Assembly (NCBI RefSeq): GCF_020172085.1
Contig: NZ_JAIVAT010000009.1
Coordinates: 186,001 to 250,000, forward strand
Source: Rossellomorea aquimaris
Lineage (GTDB): Bacteria > Bacillota > Bacilli > Bacillales > Bacillaceae_B
Length of the DNA stretch: 64,000 bases
Direction: 5' to 3'
In this document: positions 39,496 through 48,292 of the stretch, piece by piece
Numbering within the stretch: the stretch's first letter is position 1
Layout of the letters: each line of letters begins with the position of its first letter
Translations under genes and position numbers: made by a program
The notes under the pieces: generated by a model
The model's input: the letters and a program-made list of their open reading frames with translations, nothing else
Databases searched by the model: none
What the model was told of the DNA's origin: nothing

Positions 39496-40569
39496 TTATT
39501 TAATGCCCGTCACCACTTTCTGGACTTGATGGTTATGGAGATGGGAAGAAATGATTCCTCCCCACTTCTCAAACTCTACTAGAAACCCATCATGGCCGAA
39601 TGACGTTGGGATAAAGTAGTGTTTTCCTAGTGGGACCTGGTTTGTGAAGTCCTTTAAGTATTGAGGGGAATAGATCAAATCACCCTCGTAGCTGATGGAG
39701 ATCAGCTGGCATTGATACGATTCAGCGACTTTTTCCACGCCTTCCCTTTCTCTACCGATATCATGGGTATTCATGGCATTCAGAAGGGTAAGATAGCTGT
39801 TCGCATCAAAACGCTTCCCGAGTTTCTTTCCTTGATAATCCAGATAACTTTGGATGTTAAATTGCTCATTGGTCTTCTCCCGCTTGAAACGCTGATCGAA
39901 CAACTCCTGCGTTCGATAGGTCACCATGCCTACCATTCTGGCAATCTCTAATCCTTTTAAACTGGCACCGTGTGGATAGTGTCCATCCTGAAAATCTGGA
40001 TCTCCTTCAATCGCTGTGATCCCGATATGATTAAAAGCGATGCCGTAATCATTTAAAGCGGGCGAGACGGCAAGGGCGAATACTTTATTAATATAAGAAG
40101 GATACAGGACTCCCCACTCAAGCGCCTGCATTCCTCCCAGTGATCCTCCGATCACCGCTTCGATATGGTCAATGGAAAGCCGCTTCAAACCTTCAAATTG
40201 GGCATGGACCATATCCCTTATCGTAATGTGCGGAAAACCGGGACCGTAACGCTCTCCGGATTCGGCATTGAGAGACGTCGGCCCCGTGCTTCCTTCACAC
40301 CCTCCCAGTACATTAAAGGCAATTACATTGAAGCTGTCAGTATCAATATACGACCCGGGACCGATCAGTCCATCCCACCAACCACGGTCTTCCCTCGTCC
40401 CTGTCACTATATGGGTACCGGTAAGGGCGTGGCACACAAGGATGACGGGCCCATCTTTATTTCCTGTACGTTCATATGCCAGATTTACATTTTTCAACGT
40501 GATGCCTGACTCTAATGTGAGGGATGGGATGGTAATGGAGCTGACTTCGTACGAATATGAGCTCTCCAT
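39496..40569 (-). CDS. metX: Homoserine O-acetyltransferase
   Basis: This 357-aa alpha/beta-hydrolase-fold enzyme activates homoserine for methionine synthesis. The nucleophile Ser is in IGGSLGGMQALEW, an Asp is in SYEGDLIY and the His in TSFGHDGFL. It follows metY in a SAM-riboswitch operon, which fits O-acetylhomoserine being the MetY substrate. The ATG follows AGGAGGTGG. Acetyl versus succinyl specificity cannot be read with certainty. Confidence 0.93.
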   Translation of the reverse strand: MESSYSYEVSSITIPSLTLESGITLKNVNLAYERTGNKDGPVILVCHALTGTHIVTGTREDRGWWDGLIGPGSYIDTDSFNVIAFNVLGGCEGSTGPTSLNAESGERYGPGFPHITIRDMVHAQFEGLKRLSIDHIEAVIGGSLGGMQALEWGVLYPSYINKVFALAVSPALNDYGIAFNHIGITAIEGDPDFQDGHYPHGASLKGLEIARMVGMVTYRTQELFDQRFKREKTNEQFNIQSYLDYQGKKLGKRFDANSYLTLLNAMNTHDIGREREGVEKVAESYQCQLISISYEGDLIYSPQYLKDFTNQVPLGKHYFIPTSFGHDGFLVEFEKWGGIISSHLHNHQVQKVVTGIK

Positions 40570-40680
40570 TCCTCCACCTCCTTTTTGGTGTTGTTTGGGG
40601 TGATGAGGGCACCCCGGTTTTCGTTAAGGTGAGCTGATTGGCGTCTTCGATTCCATTGAAACGGCCAGCGTGAAAAGGTT

Positions 40681-40781
40681 TCGCTGATATATTTGACATT
40701 TCGCTGATAAATGGCCCGATTTCGCTGATATATTGAAAATATCGCTGATAAAATCAGATTTTCGCTGATATCTTTCATACC
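40681..40781. repeat. Periodic array 3 (20-21 bp period, five units) between metY and metX
   Basis: TCGCTGATA begins at 40681, 40701, 40722, 40742 and 40762: steps of 20, 21, 20 and 20 bp. The word is invariant over nine bases while the 11-12 bp between words are unrelated. It lies in the 262-bp gap between two genes of one operon, so it will be transcribed. Confidence 0.92.
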
Positions 40782-40831
40782 CAGGCCCAGTATGCCCTGT
40801 CATTAGCGTCCATCCCCTGATTTTCGTGATA

Positions 40832-42127
40832 TTACACCCTTGACGCTTCCAACGCCACTTCAATCGCATGATCCAGATCCTCGATCAGGTCCTTCGCAGA
40901 TTCCAACCCGACGGAAAGCCTCACCAGATCCTCCGTGACACCCGTAGCACGGATCTCCTGATCATTTAATTGCTGATGCGTTGTGGAAGCAGGATGGATG
41001 ATCAGTGATTTCGCATCCCCTACGTTGGCCACATGGGACCAGAGGGAGATGTTATCAACCACTTTCCGTCCTGAATCCCTGCCCCCTTTGATTCCGAATA
41101 CAACAATGGAACCCGATCCATTTTTCAAGTATTTTTGCGCCAGTGCGTAGGAAGGATGTTGCGGAAGTCCGGGATAGGATACCCATGCGACACCGCTATG
41201 CTGATCCAGGTGCTCTGCAATCTTCAAGGCATTTTCTGTATGACGCTCAATGCGGAGGTGCAGGGTTTCCAGTCCTTGCAGTAACAGGAACGCGTTCTGA
41301 GGACTTAAACATGCCCCGAGATCACGGAGAAGCTGCACTCTCAGTTTGGTGATGAACGCCGCCGGTCCTACATCTTGGGCGTAGCGTAGCCCGTTGTAGC
41401 TTCTGTCCTCTTCTGTGAATCCAGGGAATTTTTCATGATTCCAGTCAAACTTACCACCGTCTATGACCACACCACCTATCGCCGTACCGTGACCGCCGAT
41501 CCACTTTGTAGCCGAGTGGATGACGATATCCGCTCCCCACTCAATTGGCTTGCATATATAAGGAGTGGCAAATGTGTTATCGATGATGAGCGGAATATGG
41601 TTATCATGAGCCACTTTCGCGACCGCCTCGATGTCCAGGACATGGAGACTTGGATTCCCGATCGTCTCAGCGAATATGGCTTTCGTTTTCGGCGTAATCG
41701 CTTTACGGAAGTTCTCCGGATCAGTTGGATCTACGAAATGGACTTTGATGCCGTATTTCGGTAGAGTCGTAGAGAATAAATTATACGTACCGCCGTAGAG
41801 ATTCGTGGCTGCCACGATTTCATCCCCGGCACCGGCGATATTCAGAATAGATAGGGAGATAGCCGCCATTCCAGATGAAACCCCAAGGGCTCCGATGCCC
41901 CCTTCTAATAGGGCAAGGCGTTTCTCGAGCACATCAACGGTCGGATTCATGATGCGGGTATAGATATTACCTGGCTCTTCCAGAGCAAATAGTTTGGCTG
42001 CATGGTCGCTGTTGTCGAAAACATAGGAAGTGGTTTGATAGATAGGTACCGCTCTTGAGCCTGTGGCTGGGTCCGGCTCTTGGCCGCCGTGAAGAAGCAG
42101 AGTGTCGAAATCGAATGATTTGGTCAT
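40832..42127 (-). CDS. metY: O-acetylhomoserine sulfhydrylase
   Basis: This 431-aa PLP enzyme of the Cys/Met family makes homocysteine from O-acetylhomoserine and sulfide. The PLP lysine lies in [13 protein letters not shown] near residue 208. The long insert typical of MetY ([23 protein letters not shown] region) and the length set it apart from the shorter cystathionine enzymes. The ATG follows AGGAGGAATT. It is the first gene after the SAM-I riboswitch. Confidence 0.93.
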   Translation of the reverse strand: MTKSFDFDTLLLHGGQEPDPATGSRAVPIYQTTSYVFDNSDHAAKLFALEEPGNIYTRIMNPTVDVLEKRLALLEGGIGALGVSSGMAAISLSILNIAGAGDEIVAATNLYGGTYNLFSTTLPKYGIKVHFVDPTDPENFRKAITPKTKAIFAETIGNPSLHVLDIEAVAKVAHDNHIPLIIDNTFATPYICKPIEWGADIVIHSATKWIGGHGTAIGGVVIDGGKFDWNHEKFPGFTEEDRSYNGLRYAQDVGPAAFITKLRVQLLRDLGACLSPQNAFLLLQGLETLHLRIERHTENALKIAEHLDQHSGVAWVSYPGLPQHPSYALAQKYLKNGSGSIVVFGIKGGRDSGRKVVDNISLWSHVANVGDAKSLIIHPASTTHQQLNDQEIRATGVTEDLVRLSVGLESAKDLIEDLDHAIEVALEASRV

Positions 42128-42177
42128 TTGGAATTCCTCCTAGAGTTTTTTGGATTTGGCGTAAGGTTTCTTTTGTT

Positions 42178-42290
42178 CACCTGTTGAAATGGATGGTTTT
42201 TTCAGCTGCTGAAAATCGGGTCGAGTTCACCTGCTGAACATTTGCAGAAAATCAGCAGCTGAACATCTTCAAACATTCTCCTGCTGAGCA
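42178..42290. repeat. Periodic array 4 (25-bp period, five units) in the metY leader
   Basis: CTGCTGAA or a one-base variant begins at 42181 (CTGTTGAA), 42206, 42231, 42256 (CAGCTGAA) and 42281 (CTGCTGAG), exactly 25 bp apart. Two units are preceded by GTTCAC. It lies between the SAM-riboswitch terminator and the metY ribosome-binding site, inside the leader transcript. Confidence 0.88.
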
Positions 42291-42324
42291 CAAATACTGA
42301 AGAAGATAGAAGAGGAAAAAACAA

Positions 42325-42352
42325 AAAACCCTCTTCCTAAGAAGAGGGTCTA
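42325..42352 (-). terminator. Expression-platform terminator of the SAM riboswitch
   Basis: CCCTCTTC (42329-42336) and GAAGAGGG (42341-42348) pair. On the minus strand TTTTTTG follows, between the aptamer and metY. Confidence 0.9.
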
Positions 42353-42368
42353 ATTTAATAGGGTCCTC

Positions 42369-42487
42369 CTCTTATCTTTCAGGCAGATCGCCTGCAGGAA
42401 TTAGCACCTTTTCATGTGACGCCTTTCGCGTACATGAAGGTTGCCGGGTTTCATCGGGCCTAGTCCCTCCACCTCTCTGGATAAGAG
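42369..42487 (-). ncRNA. SAM-I riboswitch (S-box)
   Basis: The minus strand shows the S-box landmarks: CTCTTATC at the 5' end, AGAGAGGTGGAGGGAC, GGCCCGATGAAACCCGGCAACC, GGTGCTAATTCCTGCAG, and the closing GATAAGAG. It turns off downstream genes when SAM is abundant. The regulated genes are metY and metX. Confidence 0.96.
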
Positions 42488-42574
42488 CATATAGTTGTCA
42501 ATGTGAAAATTCTTGCGTTGAGATGAATTATAAAGGGTAACCAGCATCAACGTCAAGGGTATTTTCAGAATTTT

Positions 42575-43714
42575 TTATTTTTTCACCGAAACTGCGATCG
42601 CTTCGGTAAATTGAGCTACGATGTCTTCACTATCCTCGATGCCCAACGATATTCGCACCACATGGGTGTTGATGCCAAGTTTCTCCTGTGCCTCTTTCGG
42701 GAGAGCACGGTGCGACGTTCCAAGCGGATACGATACCGTGGTTTCCACGCCTGCCAGAGACGGGATGATCTTGATCCAGCCAATTGATTTGAAGAATGTG
42801 CTGATGTCACATGTTTGCTCAAGTTCAATCGTCACAATCGCCCCATTTCCTTTTTCTGATAGGTTCGTTGGATAATAGACCGATTTCACTTGTTCATTTT
42901 TACGTAGCTCTTCAGCGAGAGTCCCGGCATTATGTGCCTGGGTGCCGACTCTCAGTGCCAGCGTCTTGGCTCCGCGACATGTCAACCAGGCTTCGAATGG
43001 GCTTAGGTTTGATCCAATGTTGACCACCTTTTCTTTTGCCTTTTGGACGAGTTCTTCGTGACCTACGACTACCCCTGCTGTGATATCGCTGTGTCCCCCG
43101 ATATATTTCGTAGCGCTGTGAGCGATCAGGTCAATACCCTCAAGGAAAGGTTGACGCAGATATGGGGTGGCAAACGTATTGTCGATCATCGTTTTCAAGT
43201 CATGTCTTTCCGCCAAAGCTACCATGCCGGGAATATCTTCTACACGCATAAAAGGATTCGTAACGGTCTCACTGTATAGCAACTTGGTTTGCGGTGTGAT
43301 TGCTGCCTCTATTTCGTTCACACTTGTAAAATCTACGAAAGATGTGGAAATACCGAATGAATTTAATTCTTCTTTCAGCATATGGAACGTGCCGCCATAT
43401 AAATCCTCCGCTGCCACGATATGATCTCCAGACTGAACCACTGCGAGGATTCCCACAAGGATGGCTGACAGTCCCGAGGACGTAGCGACTCCTGCAGGCG
43501 CTCCTTCCAGGTCCGCCACCATCTTTCCAAGTTCATCAGTGTTGGGGTTTCCCGTTCTTGTATAGAGGTAGGGAGACTTCCCTTCATAAAAACCCTCCAG
43601 CTCTTCAAGTGATGTAAAAGAAAAAGCTGAGGTCTGATAGATTGGCGTTGTCTTACTGCGGATTTCCTGCGTTCCTTTCAATTGGCTATGTACGACTTTG
43701 GTGGTGAACTTCAT
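42575..43714 (-). CDS. Cystathionine gamma-synthase/lyase family PLP enzyme
   Basis: This 379-aa enzyme of the Cys/Met PLP family has the PLP lysine in HSATKYIGGHSDITAG. The segments YTRTGNPNTDELGKMV and SLAGVETTVSYP fit this family. It could act as cystathionine gamma-synthase, beta/gamma-lyase or methionine gamma-lyase. ATG 43714 (MKFTTKVVHSQ) follows AAGGATG; an upstream frame to 43762 has no ribosome-binding site. It is upstream of, and separate from, the SAM riboswitch that serves metYX. Confidence 0.88.
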   Translation of the reverse strand: MKFTTKVVHSQLKGTQEIRSKTTPIYQTSAFSFTSLEELEGFYEGKSPYLYTRTGNPNTDELGKMVADLEGAPAGVATSSGLSAILVGILAVVQSGDHIVAAEDLYGGTFHMLKEELNSFGISTSFVDFTSVNEIEAAITPQTKLLYSETVTNPFMRVEDIPGMVALAERHDLKTMIDNTFATPYLRQPFLEGIDLIAHSATKYIGGHSDITAGVVVGHEELVQKAKEKVVNIGSNLSPFEAWLTCRGAKTLALRVGTQAHNAGTLAEELRKNEQVKSVYYPTNLSEKGNGAIVTIELEQTCDISTFFKSIGWIKIIPSLAGVETTVSYPLGTSHRALPKEAQEKLGINTHVVRISLGIEDSEDIVAQFTEAIAVSVKK

Positions 43715-43803
43715 ATCCCTGTCATCCTTCCTGAATCTATGTATTTTAAAAAAGTGTACCATATTCAGAAGATTGTGAGGAGTGAGAGGATTCCGGTTCT
43801 ATA

Positions 43804-43836
43804 AAAAAGGACCCGTTACTTAACTGCAACAGGCCC
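43804..43836 (-). terminator. Terminator of the DUF302 gene
   Basis: On the minus strand, GGGCCTGTT pairs with AACGGGTCC with G-T pairs, followed by TTTTTT. Confidence 0.65.
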
Positions 43837-43843
43837 CTGTGGA

Positions 43844-44224
43844 TCAAACGTTTTCTAAACAGCCGATCAGACGATTTTCGATGTCCAATGCCAGACGTTT
43901 CAGTTCATCATTGTCCACCATTTCAATCAGCTTGCTCGGTTTCGCCATACCGATCTTGGTTGCTCCGCCTTCTGTGTATACCGTCACTTTACAAGGCAGG
44001 AAGTAACTTACGAGCATGCTTTCTTCCAGCACTTTTTTGGCTTCGTGTGGATTGCATACTTCGAGCACGACCACTTCCTCGTTGAAGTCCATCCCCTTAT
44101 CCTGGAGCTTCCCGGCAAGGTCAAGATTCCACAGAACACCGAAACTCTCTTCTTTAAGTGCGCTCTCGACAGCTGTCACCGCTTCTTTCACATTCATTGA
44201 AACTTCTTTAGTGTAATGGAACAT
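43844..44224 (-). CDS. DUF302 domain protein
   Basis: This 126-aa cytosolic protein matches DUF302, a small alpha/beta domain of unknown function found near sulfur and thiol-redox genes (segments EAVTAVESALKEESFGVL, CNPHEAKKVLEE, LPCKVTVYTEGG). It has a conserved Cys in LPCKV and another in VCNP. AAAGGAGGATC precedes the ATG. It lies upstream of a PLP sulfur enzyme and downstream of a thiol-disulfide pair, on the same strand. Confidence 0.85.
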   Translation of the reverse strand: MFHYTKEVSMNVKEAVTAVESALKEESFGVLWNLDLAGKLQDKGMDFNEEVVVLEVCNPHEAKKVLEESMLVSYFLPCKVTVYTEGGATKIGMAKPSKLIEMVDNDELKRLALDIENRLIGCLENV

Positions 44225-44282
44225 ATTGATCCTCCTTTATATGTCATGGTTACTTATACCTCACAGCGTATGTAACGAAACC

Positions 44283-44297
44283 AGGTCCGTCCCTTCC
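44283..44297. repeat. Single arm of the GGGACGGACC repeat
   Basis: AGGTCCGTCCCTTCC lies directly before the stop codon end of the ResA-like gene. No partner arm is visible within 150 bp. Confidence 0.5.
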
Positions 44298-44298
44298 A

Positions 44299-44880
44299 TT
44301 ATTCCATCTGTTCGACCATTTTACCCATCATTTCTTCGTTCATGGGTCCGATAATTTTATGTTGAATGATGCCGCCCGTGTCGATCATATAGGTGGTCGG
44401 GATTGTAAAGGCACGGTATTCGTCCCCGATATCACCCTTTTCATCCATGAGGATCGGGAAGGTGAGTTCATAGCCGTCGACAAATTGCTGGACCGCCTTC
44501 TTTCCGTCATCCTGAGAAGTCAGATTGACAGCCAGGATTTCGACATTTTCTTTTTTCGCATGTTTTTCATAGTACTGCTGCATATGGGGCATTTCAGCTT
44601 TACATGGCGGACACCATGTGGCCCAGAAATTCAGGATTACTTTTTTGCCCTGATAGTCCGACAGCTTGACCTTTTCACCATCTAAAGTGGTCAAGGTGAA
44701 ATCGGGGGCTCGGTCACCCTTTGTCAGCCCTTGCTGCGCATTGGATAAATCCATCGATTCTTTCGCTAATTGCGCCGCTTCTTCCTTTGCTTTCTTTTCC
44801 TGCTGATCCTGGAACAGGTTCACCAGAAAAATCCCAATGAGCAGGGCAACGATCACCAGGGCAAAATTCCGTTTATTCAA
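44299..44880 (-). CDS. ResA/TlpA-type thiol-disulfide oxidoreductase
   Basis: This 193-aa protein has an N-terminal membrane anchor (FALVIVALLIGIFLVNLF) and an extracytoplasmic thioredoxin domain with active site WCPPC in FWATWCPPCKAEMP. The cis-proline loop is TIPTTYMID. ResA-type proteins reduce disulfides in apocytochromes or sporulation proteins. TTG 44880 is favoured because AAGGAGG lies 7 bases upstream, inside an alternative ATG start at 44898. It overlaps the upstream membrane gene by 8 bases. Confidence 0.88.
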   Translation of the reverse strand: MNKRNFALVIVALLIGIFLVNLFQDQQEKKAKEEAAQLAKESMDLSNAQQGLTKGDRAPDFTLTTLDGEKVKLSDYQGKKVILNFWATWCPPCKAEMPHMQQYYEKHAKKENVEILAVNLTSQDDGKKAVQQFVDGYELTFPILMDEKGDIGDEYRAFTIPTTYMIDTGGIIQHKIIGPMNEEMMGKMVEQME

Positions 44881-45487
44881 TATGCTTCCTCCTTCCATAT
44901 AGTAAGATGAGATAGATCATGACCGCAAGATACGTCCAGGTAACGGTAGTAAAAGCAAATCCTTCAAGAATCGATTGAAAAAAGAATTGAAGGAGTGTAA
45001 AGACAATAACAAATTGCACTGCCCACAGATCCCATTTTGGGCCATTTGATTTTTTAAATAAAAATATAAAGAGTGTACCGTTGATGATAAATTGGATTAC
45101 CGCTAAAAGAAAATCCAGCTCCAATAAATGATATACCAATTCAAAGAAAACAACCGTACTTATCCAGGAAGTGATTACGTTTGTCGAGCTAACTGTCCTT
45201 TTTAAAAAAGTATATATAAGTGCCGCCAGTAGCCCCAGCCAATATCCAACCTTTCCTCCATGAAAATAAAGGATCGTCAGGGGATGTTCGATGACCATCT
45301 GATAATTTACGACTATGACGCTCAGCTTCCAGACGATAACAAAGGTAAAGACAGCACTTGAATACCAGTCGCTTGCTTCTCTATTCCAGAAATAAAGGAA
45401 CAGATACGTCAGAACGAAGGAGGCGAGGATGCCTCCCCAGGAGGAAGGAAAGGTGAAGGAGCCTATGGTGTACCATGTTTCAGCCAT
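44873..45487 (-). CDS. Polytopic membrane protein of unknown function
   Basis: This 204-aa protein has about seven membrane segments and almost no soluble loops. A YFHGGKVGYWLGLL segment recalls the HG-G motif of Lgt-type proteins, but the other Lgt residues are missing. It overlaps the ResA-like gene by 8 bases, so the two are probably made together; a role in electron transfer to the thioredoxin-like partner (as CcdA does for ResA) is an inference. No cysteine pair supports this. Confidence 0.6.
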   Translation of the reverse strand: MAETWYTIGSFTFPSSWGGILASFVLTYLFLYFWNREASDWYSSAVFTFVIVWKLSVIVVNYQMVIEHPLTILYFHGGKVGYWLGLLAALIYTFLKRTVSSTNVITSWISTVVFFELVYHLLELDFLLAVIQFIINGTLFIFLFKKSNGPKWDLWAVQFVIVFTLLQFFFQSILEGFAFTTVTWTYLAVMIYLILLYGRRKHIE

Positions 45488-45502
45488 CAACCCTTACTCC
45501 CT

Positions 45503-46081
45503 TCAACGATAAGCGTTTTTTCTGACGACAATATAATAGACCGATGGATCCAGATGCCCAACCGTTGTCGTGAAGCCCGCTGAATTGAGCTGGCGTTCTA
45601 GTTTCTCAGAAGCAATTCTTTCATTTAGGGGCGGTCCCATTTCTGATTCAACCGCTTCCCAATCAAGGATCAGCCAGGTCCCGTCGTCTTTCAACATATC
45701 CTGGAGATCCTGAAAGACTTTGATCAAATCGGGCACTTCGTGTAGAACGAAAGCAGATACAACCTTATCTAACGTTTTCTTGTTGAAGCTAAGATACTCA
45801 AGTGACGATTTCACATAAACGATATTGTCAATCTGTTCTTCCGTTGCACGATGTTTCAGATACTCAAGCATTTCTTGCTGCAAATCTACTGCCTGTACCT
45901 TCGTTTCCACCCTCTTTGCAATCGGAAGGGTTAAATAGCCATTGCCGCAGCCCAGGTCTGCAACAATATCATCAGATTTTAATTGAAGAAGTTCTAAAAC
46001 TTTGTCCAGTGGCACAAGTTCTTGTCGTTTGGGATCAAGAAGTTTTGAAGCTTTGTGATGTTCAAATAAATGTCCCGTCAT
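45503..46081 (-). CDS. Class I SAM-dependent methyltransferase
   Basis: This 192-aa protein has the Rossmann-type SAM motif VADLGCGNGYLTLPIA near residue 40, an acidic loop AVDLQQEM and a motif 4/5 region FVLHEVPDLIKVF. Such small enzymes often act on metals, arsenite, quinones or small molecules. The substrate is unknown. It starts after GGAGG and lies 15 bases upstream of the membrane protein gene. Confidence 0.85.
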   Translation of the reverse strand: MTGHLFEHHKASKLLDPKRQELVPLDKVLELLQLKSDDIVADLGCGNGYLTLPIAKRVETKVQAVDLQQEMLEYLKHRATEEQIDNIVYVKSSLEYLSFNKKTLDKVVSAFVLHEVPDLIKVFQDLQDMLKDDGTWLILDWEAVESEMGPPLNERIASEKLERQLNSAGFTTTVGHLDPSVYYIVVRKNAYR

Positions 46082-46235
46082 TGAAAATCCTCCGTTCCAT
46101 TAAATACCCTACTATGTATTAGTATCTTAAAACTCAAACTTACAATCAAGTTATTTACTCATAGTCTGCCCTTTAATTGAATTATTACAGAAATGGTGGT
46201 GGAGTGTGTGTCTAAAAGTTGAATTTATCTAATGA

Positions 46236-46268
46236 AAAAGGACCCTTCTTGTAGAGAAGAATCCTTTC
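46236..46268 (-). terminator. Terminator after the 81-aa ORF
   Basis: On the minus strand, AGGATTCTTCT pairs with AGAAGGGTCCT and TTTTTC follows. Confidence 0.8.
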
Positions 46269-46327
46269 ATATAGATTGACGATTTTTTATGTAATTTTTA
46301 TATTCCATTTCCGAAGAAGAGAAGATC

Positions 46328-46573
46328 TTATGCTGCTTTTATACCTTCCAGGATCAGCATGAAATATTTCACGCTGTCCCCGCCACGCTGGTTGATAATT
46401 TCAATGTCCTGTAAAACCTTTTCAACTTCTTCAGCACCGACAGATTTGAGTAATATGTCACTGACTTCTTCCGCTGTATACCGGCCAATCTGGGTATACT
46501 TTAATGCTGTACGGTTTCTTCTGCAAAAACTTCTTAATTGTCTTTTTATATCAGCTAACTCCAATACCATCAT
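46328..46573 (-). CDS. Small protein of unknown function under c-di-GMP riboswitch control
   Basis: This protein of 78-81 residues (ELADIKRQLRSFCRRNRTAL, then YTAEEVSDILLKSVGAEEV) appears helical and soluble, with a basic N-terminal part and no signal peptide. ATG 46570/46573 stand too close to AGAAGG; TTG 46564 has a better spacing. The gene sits alone between a c-di-GMP-I riboswitch with terminator and its own terminator. I recognise no family. The riboswitch suggests a role in the motile/sessile switch. Confidence 0.6.
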   Translation of the reverse strand: MMVLELADIKRQLRSFCRRNRTALKYTQIGRYTAEEVSDILLKSVGAEEVEKVLQDIEIINQRGGDSVKYFMLILEGIKAA

Positions 46574-46618
46574 CCTTCTTGCAGGTTCAACTCATACCAT
46601 CACGAGCCTCAAAGATAA

Positions 46619-46642
46619 AAATAACCTACCAAAAGGCAGGCT
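46619..46642 (-). terminator. Terminator of the c-di-GMP riboswitch
   Basis: On the minus strand, CCTGCC pairs with GGTAGG across TTTT, followed by TTATTTTTAT. The stem is short, so the terminator may be weak or ligand-dependent. Confidence 0.6.
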
Positions 46643-46687
46643 AAATCATACTGGAATAATGCTCGAATGAGTATTCATTGCTTCCAT

Positions 46688-46775
46688 TATTTCGGTAACC
46701 CGGCGATCATTATTTTAATAAAATGGCAGACCCGTGGCTTTGCGTCCTAATTTTTCAATTAGTTTGCCTTTTTCG
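46688..46775 (-). ncRNA. c-di-GMP-I riboswitch (GEMM)
   Basis: The minus strand carries the GEMM-I landmarks in order: GGCAAAC, GGACGCAAAGCCACGGG, then GCCGGGTTACCG, separated by two hairpin arms. Binding of c-di-GMP controls the terminator at 46619. The only downstream gene before the next terminator is the small ORF at 46328. Confidence 0.93.
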
Positions 46776-46883
46776 AAAATCATATAAATATATTGTCATT
46801 ATACTAGAAGAATTATGAAATGAAAACAGTATAACGTAATATGCTGATGATTTCTTCCTAATATAGGGTTTAAGCAGCGTATA

Positions 46884-46918
46884 AAAAACCCCCGTTCTGC
46901 TAGAGAACGGGGGTTCAA
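46884..46918 (-). terminator. Terminator of the ftsEX-M23 operon
   Basis: AACCCCCGTTCT (46887-46898) pairs with AGAACGGGGGTT (46904-46915). On the minus strand TTTTTT follows. Confidence 0.92.
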
Positions 46919-46921
46919 AAC

Positions 46922-48253
46922 TTAAAAATTAATATATTGGCGTGGATCTACAGCATTTGCATGTGATGCACTCCAAGAACCTCTGTAAAGTTCAAAGTGT
47001 AAATGCTGACCGAACGAGTATCCTGTGTTACCCATGTAACCAATTTGGTCACCTTTATTCACAGCTTGTCCAGTACTCACCAACGATGAAGACATGTGAG
47101 CATAAACAGTTGTGAACGTTTGGCCGTTAATTGAGTGTGTGATGTATACGACATTACCGTAGCTTGAGCTGTAATGGCTTTTAATAACGTATCCATCTGC
47201 CGCTGCAGAGATTGGAACACTTCCGTGTGCCGCAATGTCTGTACCATAGTGGAAGCGTTGTTTACCGTTTAAGGTATCCCAACCGAAATTAGTAGTGATG
47301 GTTCCATGAGCAGGCGCTGTCCATGTACCTGAACTTACAGGTGTAGTTACTGTAGGTGTTGAAGAAGAGCCGCCTGATGTCGCCTGTTCCTGTGCTGTTG
47401 CACGCTTAGCCGCCTCAGCTTCCGCCTGACGCTTACGCTCTTGTTCACGTTTACGGGCAAGTTCAGCTAAACGAGCCTGTTCAGCTTGAATTTCACCTTC
47501 AAGCTGGTGTTCCATTTTAGAAAGCTCTTCAGATTCTTTTTCAAGATCAGCTTTTTCTACTTTCAATGTAGCCTGTTGAGCTTCCAATTGCTTAAATAAT
47601 TCTGCTTTTTTAGCCTTTTGGCTATCAAGATCTTTTTTCAGGGATTCAAGATTCGCTTTAGAAGCTTCAAGATCAGCAAGCTCTTTTTCTACTTCCGCTT
47701 GTTTCTTCTCTAACTCAGCTTGATCACGTTTCTGTTCGTCCATGATTTTTTTATCAGCACTTACGATTGTATTTACTGCTGTTACACGGTTAATGAAGTC
47801 CCCGAAGCTGTTCGCTCCAAGAAGTACGTCAAGATAATTAGCTGATCCGCCTTTTTCCTGGATGGCACGAGCGCGTTCTTTCAAAAGTTCGTTACGCTCT
47901 TCAATTTTTTTCTCTAATTCTTCAATATCGGCTTTAAGCTTATTGATTTTGGCTGTCGTTTCATCAATTTCTTTTGTTTTTTCTGTGATTTTTGTTTCAG
48001 TATCTTTTAACTGTGTACTGATTTCAGCAATCTGAGATTGAATATCTTTTTGTTTGTTAATATTTTGGTCAATCTGTGATTTTTTCTCATTAATCTTCCC
48101 ATTGACTTCTTCCTTTTTAGAAGAAACATCGCCCTGCTGTTTCTTTAAGTCCTCTACGGAGGAGTTAGCGCTAGCAGTGGTAGCTAACGTTGGTAGACTT
48201 CCGATTGTTAATGCTGCTGCAATTGATAATGATATGAAATACTTCTTGTTCAA
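46922..48253 (-). CDS. Secreted coiled-coil M23 peptidoglycan hydrolase of the FtsEX operon
   Basis: This 443-aa protein has a signal peptide (cleavage near ASANS, about 30), a long coiled coil (about 33-290) of the CwlO/PcsB type, a Ser/Thr-rich linker (about 293-312) and a C-terminal LytM/M23 domain with zinc ligands in FHYGTDIA and GQHLHFE. Coiled coils of this kind dock to FtsX, which releases the hydrolase. The gene starts 39 bases after ftsX, in the same operon. In B. subtilis the FtsEX-dependent enzyme CwlO has an NlpC/P60 domain and lies elsewhere. Confidence 0.93.
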   Translation of the reverse strand: MNKKYFISLSIAAALTIGSLPTLATTASANSSVEDLKKQQGDVSSKKEEVNGKINEKKSQIDQNINKQKDIQSQIAEISTQLKDTETKITEKTKEIDETTAKINKLKADIEELEKKIEERNELLKERARAIQEKGGSANYLDVLLGANSFGDFINRVTAVNTIVSADKKIMDEQKRDQAELEKKQAEVEKELADLEASKANLESLKKDLDSQKAKKAELFKQLEAQQATLKVEKADLEKESEELSKMEHQLEGEIQAEQARLAELARKREQERKRQAEAEAAKRATAQEQATSGGSSSTPTVTTPVSSGTWTAPAHGTITTNFGWDTLNGKQRFHYGTDIAAHGSVPISAAADGYVIKSHYSSSYGNVVYITHSINGQTFTTVYAHMSSSLVSTGQAVNKGDQIGYMGNTGYSFGQHLHFELYRGSWSASHANAVDPRQYINF

Positions 48254-48292
48254 GCGGCATGCTCCTTTCAGCTTCTATCAACCTATCAAATT

